64,000 bases of DNA from Anthoceros angustus (GCA_010909165.1 VJWM01000126.1:186001-250000), one strand, 5' to 3'. Positions 41,177-53,178 are shown, counted from the stretch's first letter. Program-made: numbers and translations. Notes: a model not told the origin generated them from the letters alone.

Positions 41177-41581
41177 GTGATCATTGTCCATCGGAACCCC
41201 GCCACCAAGGTAGATCACCTTGGTGACAATTTATTGGTGTTCCTGCATGCTCTGCAGCGGGGCAAGAGGGCCGACTGGGGAAGGATCATCTTCGCCCGGT
41301 TCAACCAGGAGGCTCATAAGCTGAGGTGCGAGAAGCCACCTCCATCAGGACTATCACCATATCTGATCCATGTGTGGGGACACGCGAACCTCCTGAAGGA
41401 GGGCGAGGAGGAACGAGCACTCCGGAAGGGACTAGCCGCTCTACCGGAGGCAGAAGGAAAAGTGCAGGAAGCGGAGGCCCGGCCAGTCCGGAGCAAGAGG
41501 GCCCGGGAGGAAGACGACTGGGAGGTGATTCCGGACTCCATATGTCTGGAGCGAACCCCCTCGCCGCCTAGGGAAGTGTGA
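41177..41581 (+). CDS. Hypothetical ORF, possibly transposon-derived
   Basis: A 134-codon frame with a globular N-terminal half (LLVFLHALQRGKRADWGRII, ARFNQEAHKLRC) and a charged Glu/Arg/Pro-rich end. The first half has the feel of a gag or plant mobile-domain fragment, but I do not recognise the family. It is followed by purine-rich, repeat-like DNA. Confidence 0.3.
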   Translation: MIIVHRNPATKVDHLGDNLLVFLHALQRGKRADWGRIIFARFNQEAHKLRCEKPPPSGLSPYLIHVWGHANLLKEGEEERALRKGLAALPEAEGKVQEAEARPVRSKRAREEDDWEVIPDSICLERTPSPPREV

Positions 41582-42433
41582 GAGGACATCCCGCCTTCTC
41601 CCTGGGATGAGGAGAGGGGAGGGGAGGGAAAAATCCGGACACAGCCGCCTGTAGGATGGTTACCCACCGTGGCCGAGGAAATCGTCAGTGTGCTGCCGCC
41701 CGACGGTTGGAGGATTGCTCCATGCAGCCGGGAAGCTGGTAGGGGAGGGGTAGAGGAGGCAAGACAGGGCTGGAGAGGGGAGGGAATGGAAGCTCCTGAT
41801 CCTCCCACATGAGCTTCACTCCCAACGCTCCGGAGTTCCTCCCCCTACCTGCAATCCAAGTCCAAATCCAAAAGGGAGAAGCGGGGAGGGGGGGGATTGA
41901 GAAGGAAGGGAGGAAGAAGAGGAAGAGAGGGGGAGGGAAAGGAGAGAATGGAATGGAGGAAGGGAGAAGGGAAGAGAGGAAGTGAGGGGATAGGGAGGCG
42001 GCTGCAACCCTTGCCTCTAGCTCTAGCTAGGGCACGGCCTCCATATCCGTTGAGGCCAGCCACGCTAGACTCTGACACACCCTACCCCACATATTCCCAT
42101 TCCTAGGTCCCTCTTATTATTTTATATTATTTTATTATTTTATATTATTCTATATTATTTAATCATTTACTAATAATATTAAACTAATCACCAGACCTAA
42201 GGTCAAACCTTCCCAACCCTATGGTCTGGTACCGGACCTAAACTTCCCAGGTCTGGGACCAAACCTATACCCACTCTTACAACCAAACCAACTATTTTCT
42301 GGTCAATTAACCTAATTAGCACAAAGAAAAATAGGAAAAATGACCAAAAAAATAAAGAAAAATTAGGGAACAGAAGTAGAAAAAGAAAACCAAACCATAC
42401 CCATATTAACCCTTTTTCAACCAAAACAAACTA
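41582..42433. other. Gene-free region with purine-rich tract
   Basis: A nearly pure GA tract spans about 41868-41990, then an AT-rich block (42110-42180) and A-rich DNA to 42430. No gene. Confidence 0.5.
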
Positions 42434-42766
42434 CTACCCCAAACTTTGGAGGTTCACAATGCGGATGCACCATGTGGCAATCTTTTCTTCCTCTTCCATG
42501 CTAAAAACAGTGCCTCCTTTTTTGTTGCTCTTCACTTTGCCATGCTTCCAATTCCACAATGTGCTTTTGCTTATGTTGAAAGCTACCTCAGCCTCTCTAA
42601 GAGTCATACCATCCTCTATGGCAATGAGGGCATGCTGCAAACGCTGTTTCCAATCTTGGGGGATACTCCTTGCTGTCCTTGGGAGCCTCACTTTCCAGTT
42701 TGGCAACCCTGCTTGGAGAGCTGCTGTGCTCACTCGCTGTTTTGCTGACACTTTTACTCTGGCCAT
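42434..42766 (-). pseudogene. Pogo/CENP-B-type HTH transposase N-terminal fragment
   Basis: From the ATG at 42766 the minus strand encodes MARVKVSAKQ, then a helix-turn-helix of the pipsqueak/CENP-B type (IEDGMTLREAEVAFNISKSTLWNWKHG) followed by EEEEKIATWCIRI, the start of a second HTH. This is the DNA-binding end of pogo/Tigger-like DDE transposases or domesticated relatives. It stops after 110 residues with no DDE catalytic domain. No terminal inverted repeats were identified. Confidence 0.65.
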
Positions 42767-42814
42767 GGTTTTTGACTGGGAGCAGAACGAAAGCAAGGAG
42801 CAAGAGCTTTTAGT

Positions 42815-43390
42815 TCATAAAGGAGCTTTTAGTTCATAAAAGAGCAGTCTGAATGACAACATGCAGGTGAAACTGTGCTTACTGAGCAATGCCTCTCTCT
42901 TGGAGTGTTCTTCACGTGCACGTGTCCTCCTTCTCAACACTGTGTCAAGCCTTGGAGGAGGTTGTGGATCTTCATTCACTGCTAATCGTGTTCCTTGCTG
43001 CCCACGTTTGGAAAATTGCTGATGTAAACAGCAATCTGCAGGATAGAGAAAAGGACGAGGGCAAGAAGTGCAACTTGCTGCGGTGGCAGCACAAGCTTCT
43101 GCAAACAATTGAGAGTCCTCTATGAATTTATGCTGACAGCAACAGTGAAAAGATGAGAAGAATGGCCCGTGCTCCTTCTTTGTGCAAGTGATGCAACCAC
43201 AGTGGTGACAACCACGTTTTCTTTTGTGCATCGTTTGCTTGCACATGAAGAATGAGCACTGAAGTGCAGGGCTTTGCAGGAGATCTGGCTTTGGATGACT
43301 TTGGCTAGGGCTGTATGGTTTTGGAGGTCTGGAAGCCACTTTGGCGGGATTGTTAGGCGGTAATTGAGGCTGGAACTTGAATTTGAGCAT
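42815..43390 (-). CDS. Cys/His-rich hypothetical ORF
   Basis: A 191-codon minus-strand frame whose middle is Cys/His-rich (CSFFMCKQTMHKRKRGCHHCG, CITCTKKEHG, CCCQHKF) and could bind zinc. It lies directly upstream of the HTH fragment on the same strand and may be part of the same decayed transposon. No family recognised. Confidence 0.35.
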   Translation of the reverse strand: MLKFKFQPQLPPNNPAKVASRPPKPYSPSQSHPKPDLLQSPALQCSFFMCKQTMHKRKRGCHHCGCITCTKKEHGPFFSSFHCCCQHKFIEDSQLFAEACAATAASCTSCPRPFLYPADCCLHQQFSKRGQQGTRLAVNEDPQPPPRLDTVLRRRTRAREEHSKREALLSKHSFTCMLSFRLLFYELKAPL

Positions 43391-44249
43391 GGAACATTGA
43401 TTATGATATAAATCCAGAACTGCAGGTCACGGTGTCACACCAGAGCCACATTCTGTAAAGAAGAAGCCATAATTCAGTGGCTTAAATCTCACTTTTCTAT
43501 CAATCTTGGATTCTGTGAGAAGATTTTCAGCAGAAGCTTAAATGTTCTGGCAGAATTCTATGCATACTCTATCTGCAGAATCCAGATCTACTTTAAAATA
43601 CTCTGATCCATAATGGGAAGACCTAGAAAATGCGAAAGAAACGCTTCATTTTTTATCAAGACGTTTCGTCTGTCCCATTACACCGCCACCAGGCAGAAAT
43701 TCTGTCCCAGGCTTGTCCCAAATCGGGTCTCGTACTCTATGTCATGCTTACTGGGCTCCTAATTTCTGGGCTCTATACAACATGACGGATAAAGTGCTGG
43801 GTATTGCATTTCGTAAACTGGGATTTCATGTGCACAGCGCAACGGCAGGCTTGACAGGCGGTTTGGTTGGCGATTTCTCAGCTTATGCTCTACTACCACA
43901 GGTTCTCTTCATCCTTGGTTCTACATGTCGATTCATAACTTGTCTGTAGCAACCTGCTTCAGGCTACGCAGCTAAGGTGCCAACATTCTGTGCAAGTCAC
44001 TCCAGCCATGACCATGAGCCTGGTTCTTCTGGCAATGCTGCCTTGCCTAAACAGGATTTGGAGGGATCCTGTCGAAACAGAAGTTGGTAGGTGGATAACC
44101 TATGCTATAGCTGTGGATTCATACTCAGCTGGCATGTGCATGAAAAGGCGTCCATTCACATAGTTATACCTCACAGCCATCAGGTCCGCCAGACATTACA
44201 TAAACTTCTACAGAGCATCGTACCTCTTCAAAAAAACTCCTCTACAGTA
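43391..44249. other. Intergenic; one short unknown frame
   Basis: A + strand frame at 43713-43949 reads GFHVHSATAGLTGGLVGDF and similar, which I do not recognise. Nothing else supported. Confidence 0.35.
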
Positions 44250-44458
44250 GAGAGCCCGCAGTCACTTAACACAGTCAGATTACATAGCAGAATGAGTTCT
44301 ACTGAAGAGCCCGCAATCACTTACACAGTCAGATTACATAGCAGGATGAGTTCTACTGAAGAGCCCGCAATCACTTACACAGTCAGATTACATAGCAGGA
44401 TGAGTTCTACTGAAGAGCCCGCAATCACTTACACAGTCAGATTACATAGCAGGATGAG
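44250..44458. repeat. 54-bp minisatellite at the 3' end of the zinc-finger/protease gene
   Basis: About four copies of a 54-bp unit (exactly 18 codons) starting AGAGCCCGCAATCACTT. On the minus strand each unit contains TCATCCTGCTATGTAA or a near match, which is also the last codons and stop of the adjacent gene. The array therefore grew from the gene's own terminus into its 3' UTR. Confidence 0.9.
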
Positions 44459-45920
44459 ATGTAAAACTCATCCTGGTTCCATCCATGTCCAGTTTTCCCA
44501 GAGCAAGAAGGGTGCGTCCAATGAGGACATACTTCCCTTTGTAAAAGTTTGCACTCTGGTGGACAGAGAACCCTTGAAATTCGATGTCTAGTTTAGCTTT
44601 CCATATCTTGGTTTTACCTTCTTCTTCTCCATCTCCCTCACCAGTGCAATACATCAAACGAGGAGTTGCACCTAGTCCTAAGGGATCATTCTTCAGGGTC
44701 TCGAGAAGGTCATTGAACAAGCCTACGGGCAAACTCAAGCAGCTCGCTCCGGAGTCTACGACTCCATCCTCCACGCTAAACCACAGGCATAGATCTTCCT
44801 TCCGTCCGAACTGAACAGGAAGTCTACCTACAGAACTCGACTTCTCAAGGTCTACAAGCACAAAACCTTCATCTGTTACCTCACTCTCCTTGCCATAACA
44901 GAAGTACAATCCATGTGGACCCATTTGAGGAATGTCGTCCCAGTTGTTTGTACCCGTAGGTACTATCTTTCCATCATTACCTTTCGAAGCAAAACAAAGC
45001 AAATCAGGAACATCATAAGAAGCAAAACAAAGCAAATCAGGAACATCATAAGAGTAAGAAAAGTAAATAAAACAAACTGAATCTTATATACCTGAGAAGA
45101 TATATTGTCCCACATACGACTGAGGAAGGGCCTGTCGTTTACTAATGTAGTTGGTGATGCCAGGGAGAAGCGGTAACCCAGTTTCTTCGGCATCTTTTCT
45201 AACTTCCTCCAGAAACTTAAGATTCGCATACTCCAGTTGTTCGGGTGTCACAGTTTTTGGGGCGTGGAAAACATAGTTTAGAGGCCTCCACTCAGTTTCT
45301 TTCAGTACCGACTTCCCATCTTCATCAGTAACGTGAAGTTCAAAATAATGGATCAAACCAGCATCTATCTCGTGCAGTTTGGTGCTGAATGAAAGCAAAC
45401 AGATGTTAGTATCATAAAAGCCCGTATCCTAGTAATCATGTACAAGAAATACAAAACATAAGTTACCTTGTTACTGTCTTATCTGCGGTTTGAAAAAGCT
45501 TGAACTTCTGTCGGAGCTTGGTATAACAGAACACTTGCAGGTCCTTCATGTGTGAAAATGGAGTCCACTCGATGGTCAAAGTATTTCTTATTCCAGAAAC
45601 CTGTAAGCAAGTATCAAGATACCTTTCAGACCTTCATCCACCTGAAACCATCATAACCTGAAGAAGACCATAATCTCACTCACCTTAAAAACTTGTTCTG
45701 AGGATTCCATCCCACCTGTCCTCCTCACTCTACGAGGAAGTGGACGAGCAAGGGCTTGAGTGCTCTTCACTGACCTCTGCAACATATCCAGAAGATCAGA
45801 GCATTTCATGTTTTCACGTATGTGCTCTACAAGCTTCGTCTCTGAGGGGAATAACCGCCTACAGTCTTTGTGAGGGCAAGTAAATCGGTGCCGCTGCACA
45901 TGACTACTACTGGACGCCAT
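44442..45920 (-). CDS. C2HC/C2H2-type zinc finger fused to an aspartic-protease-like domain, 4 exons
   Basis: Minus-strand exons 45920-45684, 45600-45467, 45384-45092 and 44980-44442 close in phase and give 400 residues from an ATG. The N-terminus (MASSSSHVQRHRFTCPHKDC, then HIRENMKC) is a single zinc-finger-like motif. The middle (KLHEIDAGLIHYFELHVTDEDG) is unrecognised. The C-terminal exon has VVDSGASCLSLPVGLF and later IGRTLLALGKLDMDG, resembling an aspartic-protease active-site Asp loop (D-S/T-G) and the following strand of pepsin- or retropepsin-like proteins. Only one such Asp loop is visible, so it would act as a dimer (retropepsin-like) or be a half-domain. Intron 3 contains a 32-bp tandem duplication (44988-45051). 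Function unknown; retroelement domestication is a possibility only. Confidence 0.75.
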
Positions 45921-46538
45921 CCCGACTAGCAATGAAAGGCATAAACCAAAACAGCTCCAGCAGAAAGCAATCAACAGCAACAGCCAGGAGATGGGCAATC
46001 AGCAATAGCCGAGAGAGAGGGCAGCCAATAACAGCCTGCAGAGCCAAGAGGATTGACCACCGCAGATACAGAGTAACAACAGCCCGCAGAAACACAAGAG
46101 AAGAAGAGAAGAAGAGACAACACAGGAGAGAACGTAAAGACGAAAGAAGAGCACCAAGCAGCGGGCAATAGCCGCTGGCATCAACAAACAGAATCCTGGA
46201 AGGAAGAGATTAGAGGAAACAAAGAGCACATACCTCTTCTTCCAGGTTCTTCCAAGTACGTTGTGGAGCTGAAATTGCAGACACGATTCTTTCTCCTGAC
46301 AGCCTTCGAAGGGAGACGAGAGCCTTCTGATGGAGCGTGAAGATGTGAAGCCACAGCTAGGAGCGTGAACTTGTTCCGCTTGTTAGGCACCTGTACCGCG
46401 TACTCGACGTGATGAAAGATCGAATCTTCGATGCAGTACACCGACTCGGGTTTTATGGTGTAGAGTACGAGACCCGATTCGGGACAGGGAAATTAGAATA
46501 TTTGTATAATATTGAATTCTTCGTAAAATAATATCAGG
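45921..46538. other. 5' flank of the zinc-finger/protease gene
   Basis: No gene recognised. Contains a CCCGATTCGGG palindrome near 46470 that recurs near 53832 beyond the gypsy element. Confidence 0.4.
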
Positions 46539-46543
46539 TTTTA

Positions 46544-47107
46544 AGTAACAAAGCTGGCTTGAGTGCTTTGCAAGAAAGCTCCATGCAGAGGCATGTTTAG
46601 AAGAGCAGCTTACTAAGAGCATGTTAAGCATGCAGCCCTAGGAAGTGTATGGTAGTAAATAATAGCTTAAAGCTTAAGTAAGTAGTTACTAAGATTGTAG
46701 CTAGGGCTTGAGTATAAAGGAGACCTCTAGGCTAAAGACAGTTCTCAACCTTGAGAGCACTTGTTGCTTGGGTTGCGCCTTGAGAGCACTTGATGCTTGG
46801 GCTATGCCTTGAGAGCACTTGTTGCTTGGGCGTAAAGGGAGGCCGTGAAGGAGCTTTGTGGAGGAGGTCAAGTGAGAGAGAGCTAAGCTCCTAGCTTAGG
46901 CAAAGATGGGGAGTTCTCTCTAGCCCTCCACTGTATGTTCTTGTTGACTCGTGATCTAAGAATAAAGAGCGGTGCAAGAGTCTTTGTCTGCGAGTCCTCC
47001 TAGAAGAGGAGGGCGGCTACTTGGAGGCCTAGTCGTGTCCGTGTTGATTTATTACCCTAGTTTGCTTCTAATCAGTGGTTTTCCCACCCCGCTGAGAGGG
47101 TGTTACT
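46544..47107 (+). repeat. Gypsy element 1, 5' LTR
   Basis: 564 bp. Contains three roughly 32-bp units with CCTTGAGAGCACTTG (46752-46835). Differs from the 3' LTR mainly by small indels. Confidence 0.93.
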
Positions 47108-47469
47108 TGTGGTCAGCATAGGTTGAAGCATCTTTGACTAGTACGCTAGTGGAGATGGCGAGATCTGCGAGCCGAGAGTGGAAAGGATGCCCGGAAGATA
47201 AGGCCCGCTTACTGTGGAAGAGCCTGAGTCCGCAAGTTGTGAGAATGGAGGAAGGAACTTGGGCAGGACCCGGCACCATAGAGGACCAGCTCAAAAGATC
47301 ATGAGGAGACTTGATGCCATGGATCGAGATTAAAGGCGGAAGCTCGTTGAAGAAGAGCCAAGAAGTGGAGCTGAGCAGAGGCATCCAAAAGTCTAAGAAG
47401 TTGAGGTGAGCATACAGCCCCAAAGACTTATAAAGGCGAGCGTGACGAGAAAATCAGCCTTGGTTTTCT

Positions 47470-49040
47470 CTTTGGGCGTACCTCGAATCATGCAGTGCAA
47501 GATGAGTACGTGACGTCACGAATTTCTTAGAGGATTATGCTCTTACTTGGTGGAGGACTTACGTTGAGAACGTAAGGCAAGGCAATCGCAGAGCCACAAT
47601 CTTCACATGGGCAGACTTCAAGCAAGCGCTGCAACTCCGTTTCCAACCCGCTAATGCAGCGAGTTTGGCGCGAAGGATGCTCGACAATGTCAAGCATACT
47701 GGAACTTTGCAGGAGTATGTGAGTGAGTTTAGCTCTATTGTCTTGCAATGTCCAGAGATGCATGAGCAGGACAAACTCCACAAGTTTATCACTGGCCTTA
47801 AGAGATGGGCTCAAAATAGGATAGCTTTGACTAATCCTCAAACACTGCAAGAGGCCATGGCGGCAGATGCTATACCGGATATGTTTATTCAAGAGGCACC
47901 GGTATCAAGAGGAAGATATCCTAGGTCTCGGGGTAGATCTAGAGGAGAGGACGAGCTACCACCACCGTGAATAGTGGAACCAATGAGACTCGGAGGCCGA
48001 GCTAGAGGAGATAACAGGGTCGTGGAAGGCGGCGAAGTGCCTAGCTCGGTGTGTGTGTATGAGAAGGAGGACACTTTGCTAGAATTGTCCACATGTTGGA
48101 GCTCCCAACTTGAATTTGCTGCCAATCCACTGCTCCAAGAGCCGGATTCAAGAACTTCCCGAGGAGCCAGTGGCCGGGCCACATGTTGTGAAGACATGTG
48201 GTGAGTCATCTAGTGTCAAGGATGACACTATAATGAGGAAAGGTGGAGATCTCATGTATATATGTGGGAAGATGAATGGCTTAGATGTAGAGTTGTTGTT
48301 GGATTGCAACCACCCACAATTTTATAACTCCTAGTAAGGCAAGAGAGCTTGGTCTTGAATGGAAAACTTCCACGCCATATGGAATCAAGCAAGCTAAAGG
48401 GACTCGCAATTTGGCGAATTGCATGGAGTAAAGTCAAGTCGAAGCATGGCAAGGAAATGTGAGTTTCACACTCGAGATGGATGACCATGATATCATCTTA
48501 GGCTGGAGTGGATGAGATCCAATGAAGTGTATATGGATGTTAAGTCTCGCACTATTGAGATATCCAAGAAGCACAAGGTGAGTTGTGCTAGTGTTAGCCG
48601 AGCTTGAGACTCCATCAAGACATTTTCAAAAAGAGAGCTTAAGAAGGATCTCGGAAAAGAAGGAGCTATACTTAGTTGTACTCCAAGGACTAGAGGATGG
48701 TCTAGAAGAAGATTCCACAGAGGTGAAAGACATCCCAAAAGAAGTACAAGCTATCTTGGATGAGTTCAAGGATTTGATGCCGATGAGTTGCCACCATTCT
48801 CTCGCAGTAGTAGATCATGAGATTGACTTGAAGCTGGGACGCCTCCTTCAAGAGCACCGTATAGATTGTCAGGATGAGTTGCAAGAACTCAGCGACAACT
48901 ATCCAACTGTTGGCAAAGGGATATGTCGAGTTTCTAAGTCTCCTTTTGTGCTTTGTTCACGCAAAAGAATGGAGGACTCGATTGTGTGGATTACGAGCTC
49001 AATCGATTACAATCAAGAATGCATATCCTTTGCCTAGAAT
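47470..49040 (+). pseudogene. Gypsy element 1 gag-protease-RT start (copy A)
   Basis: Retrotransposon gag core: LEDYALTWWRTYVENVRQGN, FTWADFKQALQLRFQPANAA, DNVKHTGTLQEYVSEFSSI, LHKFITGLKRWAQNRI. A protease-region remnant follows (MNGLDVELLLD, normally D-S/T-G but here DCN), then IPKEVQAILDEFKDLMP and an RT-start block (PLPRMDDML). Interrupted by several frame changes. Confidence 0.85.
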
Positions 49041-49219
49041 GGATGATATGTTGACAGTTGAAGGGTGCCAAGTATTTCCAATGGATCGAGATTAAAGGCG
49101 GAAGCTCGTTGAAGAAGAGCCAAGAAGTGGAGCGAGCTCGAGAGCGATCGCCAAAAGTCTAAGAAGTTGAGGTGAGCATACAGCCCCAAAGACTTATAAA
49201 GGCGAGCGTGACGAGAAAA

Positions 49220-50830
49220 TCAGTTCTTGGTTTTCTCTTTGGGCGTACCTCGAATCATGCTGAGTGCCGAAGATGAGTACGTGAAGCTCACGAATTTCTT
49301 AGAGGATTATGCTCTTACTTGGTGGAGGACTTACGTTGAGAACGTAAGGCAAGGCAATCGCAGAGCCACAATCTTCACATGGGCGACTTCAAGCAAGCGC
49401 AACTCCGTTTCCAACCCGCTAATGCATGAGTTTGTAAGGATGCTCGACAATGTCAAGCATACCGGAACTTTGCGGAGTATGTGAGTGAGTTTAGCTCTAT
49501 TGTCTTGCAATGTCCAGAGATGCATGAGCGGGACAAACTCCACAAGTTTATCAACGGCCTTAAGAGATGGGCTCAAAATAGGATAGCTTTGACTAATCCT
49601 CAAACACCGCAAGAGGCCATGGCCGGATATGTTTATTCAAGAGGCACCGGTATCAAGAGGAAGATATCCTAGGTCTCAGGGTAGATCTAGAGGGAGAGGA
49701 CGAGCTACCACCACTGTGAATAGTGGAACCAATGAGACTACTGGCAGAGGCCGAGCTAGAGGAGATAACAGGGTCGTGGAAGGCAAGCGTTCCTAGCTCG
49801 GTGTGTGTGATGGAGACAGGACACTTTGCTAGAATTGTCCACATGTTGGAGCTCCCAACTTGAATTTGGTTGCTGCCAATCCACTGCTCCAAGAGCCGGA
49901 TTCAAGAACTTCCCGAGGAGCCAGTGGCCTGGGGCCACATGTTGTGAAGACATGTGGTGAGTCATCTAGTGTCAAGGATGACACTATAATGAGGAAAGGT
50001 GGAGATCTCATGTATATATGTGGGAAGATGAATGGCTTAGATGTAGAGTTGTTGTTGGATTGCAACCACCCACAATTTTATAACTCCTAGTAAGGCAAGA
50101 GAGCTTGGTCTTGAATGGAAAACTTCCACGCCATATGGAATCAAGCAAGCTAAAGGGACTCGCAATTTGGTATTGCATGGAGTAAAGTCAAGTTGAAGCA
50201 TGGCAAGGAAATGAGTTTCACAGTCGTCGAGATGGACGACCATGATATCATCTTAGGCCTGGAGTGGATGAGATCCAATGAAGTGTACATGGATGTTAAG
50301 TCTCGCACTATTGAGATATCCAAGAAGCACAAGGTGAGTTGTGCTAGTGTTAGCCAGAAGCTTGAGACTCCATCAGTACAGCTGATTTCAAAAAGAGAGC
50401 TTAAGAAGGATCTCAGGAAAAAGAAGGAGCTATACTTAGTTGTACTCCAAGGACTAGAGGATGGTCTAGAAGAAGATTCCACAGGTGAAAGACATCCCAA
50501 AAGTACAAGCTATCTTGGATGAGTTCAAGGATTTGATGCCGGATGAGTTGCCACCATTGGTCTCGCAGTAGTAGATCATGAGATTGACTTGAAGCCGAGT
50601 ACGCCTCCTTCAAGAGCACCGTATAGATTGTCACGATGAGTTGCAAGAACTCAGCGACAACTATCCAACCTGCTGGCAAAGGGATATGTCGAGTTTCTAA
50701 GTCTCCTTTTTGCGCTGTTGTTCACGCAAAAGAATGGAGGACTCGGTTGTGTCCGGATTACGAGCTCAATCGATTACAATCAAGAATGCATATCCTTTGC
50801 CTAGAATGGATGATATGTTGACAGTTGAAG
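49220..50830 (+). pseudogene. Gypsy element 1 gag-protease-RT start (copy B)
   Basis: Second copy of the same domains in the same order (LEDYALTWWRTYVENVRQGN through PLPRMDD-like end near 50815). It joins directly to the remainder of RT, so this copy is the one collinear with pol. Confidence 0.85.
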
Positions 50831-50841
50831 GGTGCCAAGTA

Positions 50842-51610
50842 TTTCACCAAGCGGATCGATGGCGGGGTACTATCGGATCGTGATTGCGAGGGCATGAGTA
50901 CAAAAGCGACTTGTAGGACCGTGTATGGGGCTTTTGAATTTGGTCATGCCATTTGGACTTACTAATGCACTGCCACATTTCACACTTATGAATACTATAT
51001 TCATAGATCCGTGGACAAGTGTGTTGTAATCTATCCGGATGACATTTTGATCTTTAGCCATACCTTGAGGAACATCGAACACTTAAGAGAAGTGTTACAA
51101 AAGCTAAGAGAGAATTCTTTGTTCTTGGCAATCAAGAAGTGTGATTGTCAAGACAGATTCCATTCTTAGGTTTTATTGTCTCGCCGAGGGCATCGGATGG
51201 ATCCCGATAAAGTTAAAGCCATTCAAGATTGGCGCCTCGGAACATTCATGAGGTAAGCTTTATGGGTTTGGCTTACGTGTGAGGTTTGTACATATGTTTG
51301 CTAAGATAGCAATAACGACCTCTTGAAGACATCAAAAGCTTGGAAGTGGGATCTGATTGTCAGCGCCTTTGAATACTTGAAAGAGAAGTTGAGTACTACT
51401 CCTGTTGGGAATGTATGACCCCAAGAAAGATGTAGAAGTGTATTGTGATGCCTCGGACATGGCTATAGGTGGAGTTTTGATGCGGGACCAAAAGCCGTTA
51501 GCTTTTGAGTCAAGGAAGTTGCATCCTTATGAGATGAAGTATCCCACCTATGAGAAGGAAATGACCGCCATCCACTCTAAAGGCTTGGAGGCACTATCTC
51601 TTGGGTAGGT
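50842..51610 (+). pseudogene. Gypsy element 1 RT and RNase H
   Basis: Across several frames: TVYGAFEFG and PFGLTNA (RT), CVVIYPDDIL (YxDD-type box, with Pro), FSHTLRNIEHLREVLQKLREN. The RNase H part is open in 51405-51608 (DVEVYCDASDMAIGGVLMRD, RKLHPYEMKYPTYEKEMTAI). Confidence 0.85.
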
Positions 51611-51779
51611 CTTTTGTCTTGTCATAATATCAAGATAACATACTTCTCCAACCAATTGAAGTTGAATGCGAGGCAAGCTAGATGGCGTGATTCCTAGCTA
51701 TGTATGATGTGACTCAAATACAAACCGGAAAGGAGAATAAGGTTGCGATGCGTTGAGTCGCAAATGAGTCAAGGATCAA

Positions 51780-53169
51780 GGCAATGGCAAGTGTGATTGA
51801 GCCTGTGGATACTCACAAAGAGATTAAGGAAGCTTATCGCAAGATCCAAGTGCGGGATCGGATGAATGGGGTGGCGAGAAGGAAGCAAGTTCAAACTCGA
51901 GATGGTTTGTTGATATACAAGCGAGAGAGTTGTGATTCCTAACTCAGGCTTGAAGAAGAAGTTACTTCAATGTCATGATGTGCCAAGTCACTGTAGGTGA
52001 TTCAACTTATGAGAAGTTGAAGAAGTCGTTTATCAGGAATGTATCAAGATACATTAGACTATGTCAAGGCATGTCTTTTGTTTGTCAGGATAAGGTAGAA
52101 GGCTAAACCAAGAGGTTTGTTCACTACCTATTCCAAGAGGGCCATGGAAAAGTATTTCTATGGACTTCATCATGCCTTTGCCTCCCGAATGGTTATACAC
52201 TATCATGACATGGTGGATAGGTTCACCAGCAAGCGCACTTCATCCCCACCAAGAAGCGGTGTGGCGCTTAGGGCAACTTGTTCAAGAAGTATGTGTACAA
52301 GTATCATGGCTTGCCCGCACATTGTGAGTGATAGAGATCCAAGATTCACGGAGAATTTTGGCAGCACTTGATGAGAAGTTTGAATGTGCGCTTATGCATG
52401 AGTACCGCATACCATCCAGAATCGATGGGCTAACAGGCGAGTCAACCGAATCCAAGAAGAATACTTGAGGCACTATGTGCGATTGATCGAGAGATTGGGT
52501 GATCATCTTGATGATGCGGAGTTTTGTTACAATAACCATACATAGCTCCTTGGGATATAGTCCCTTTGAGATGAGTGGAAACTTGGATGTTATCCATGCT
52601 AAATGCTGAAGTTTTCGATACTACCAGAGATCCACGCCAATTTGTTGAGCGTTGAAGGCTAGGCATGAGATTGCCAAAAGATATTAGCCAAGGCTCAAGC
52701 ACGTCAAGAGATATGATAAGCAGGAGAAACTCTTCAATGTTGGGGATAAGGTTTGGGTGAAATTGAAGCATTTCACACCGCCCAAGGTTTGTCTCTAAAG
52801 TTGAGGCCAAAGTATGGAGGTCCTTATGTTGTCCTGCGCATTGGAGAAGTCGCTTATAAGTTGGACTTACTGCTCGGATTTTTGCACACAATGTGTTTCA
52901 TGTATCAGCTGAAGCCATTTGTGCCAGGCAAGGAAAATGAGGACATGGACAGGAAGAAGTACTGTATCCTCGTGCAGCATGATCAAGGACTGCAGGAGAT
53001 TGAAGAATTCCTTGCAAAAGGTACCCTGGCCACGAGACGTGGAACTCTACCACAATGCATGGTGAAGTTGCGTGGGATCTCAATACCAGTTTGGGTAACA
53101 CTAGAGGATATCCGTAAAGGCTCGGATGATTGCTCGTTACGGTTATCACCGAGGCGTGATTCTTCCTAG
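51780..53169 (+). pseudogene. Gypsy element 1 integrase and C-terminal region
   Basis: Remnants of the integrase core (SISMDF-like stretch around 52140-52170, MVDRFTSK, SDRDPRFTENF, AYHPES-like) across frames. An intact 138-codon stretch (52753-53169) follows, with LKLRPKYGGPYVVLRIGEVAYKL, the usual gypsy C-terminal/chromo-like fold, ending before the polypurine tract. Confidence 0.8.
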
Positions 53170-53178
53170 TGGGGAGGA

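Larger units (their letters stand above)
47322..50841 (+). repeat. Internal tandem duplication of gypsy element 1 (2 x about 1.76 kb)
   Basis: Copy A 47322-49080 and copy B 49081-50841 both start TGGATCGAGATTAAAGGCGG and end near GAAGGGTGCCAAGTATTTC. They diverge by many 1-6 nt indels and few substitutions. Confidence 0.92.
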
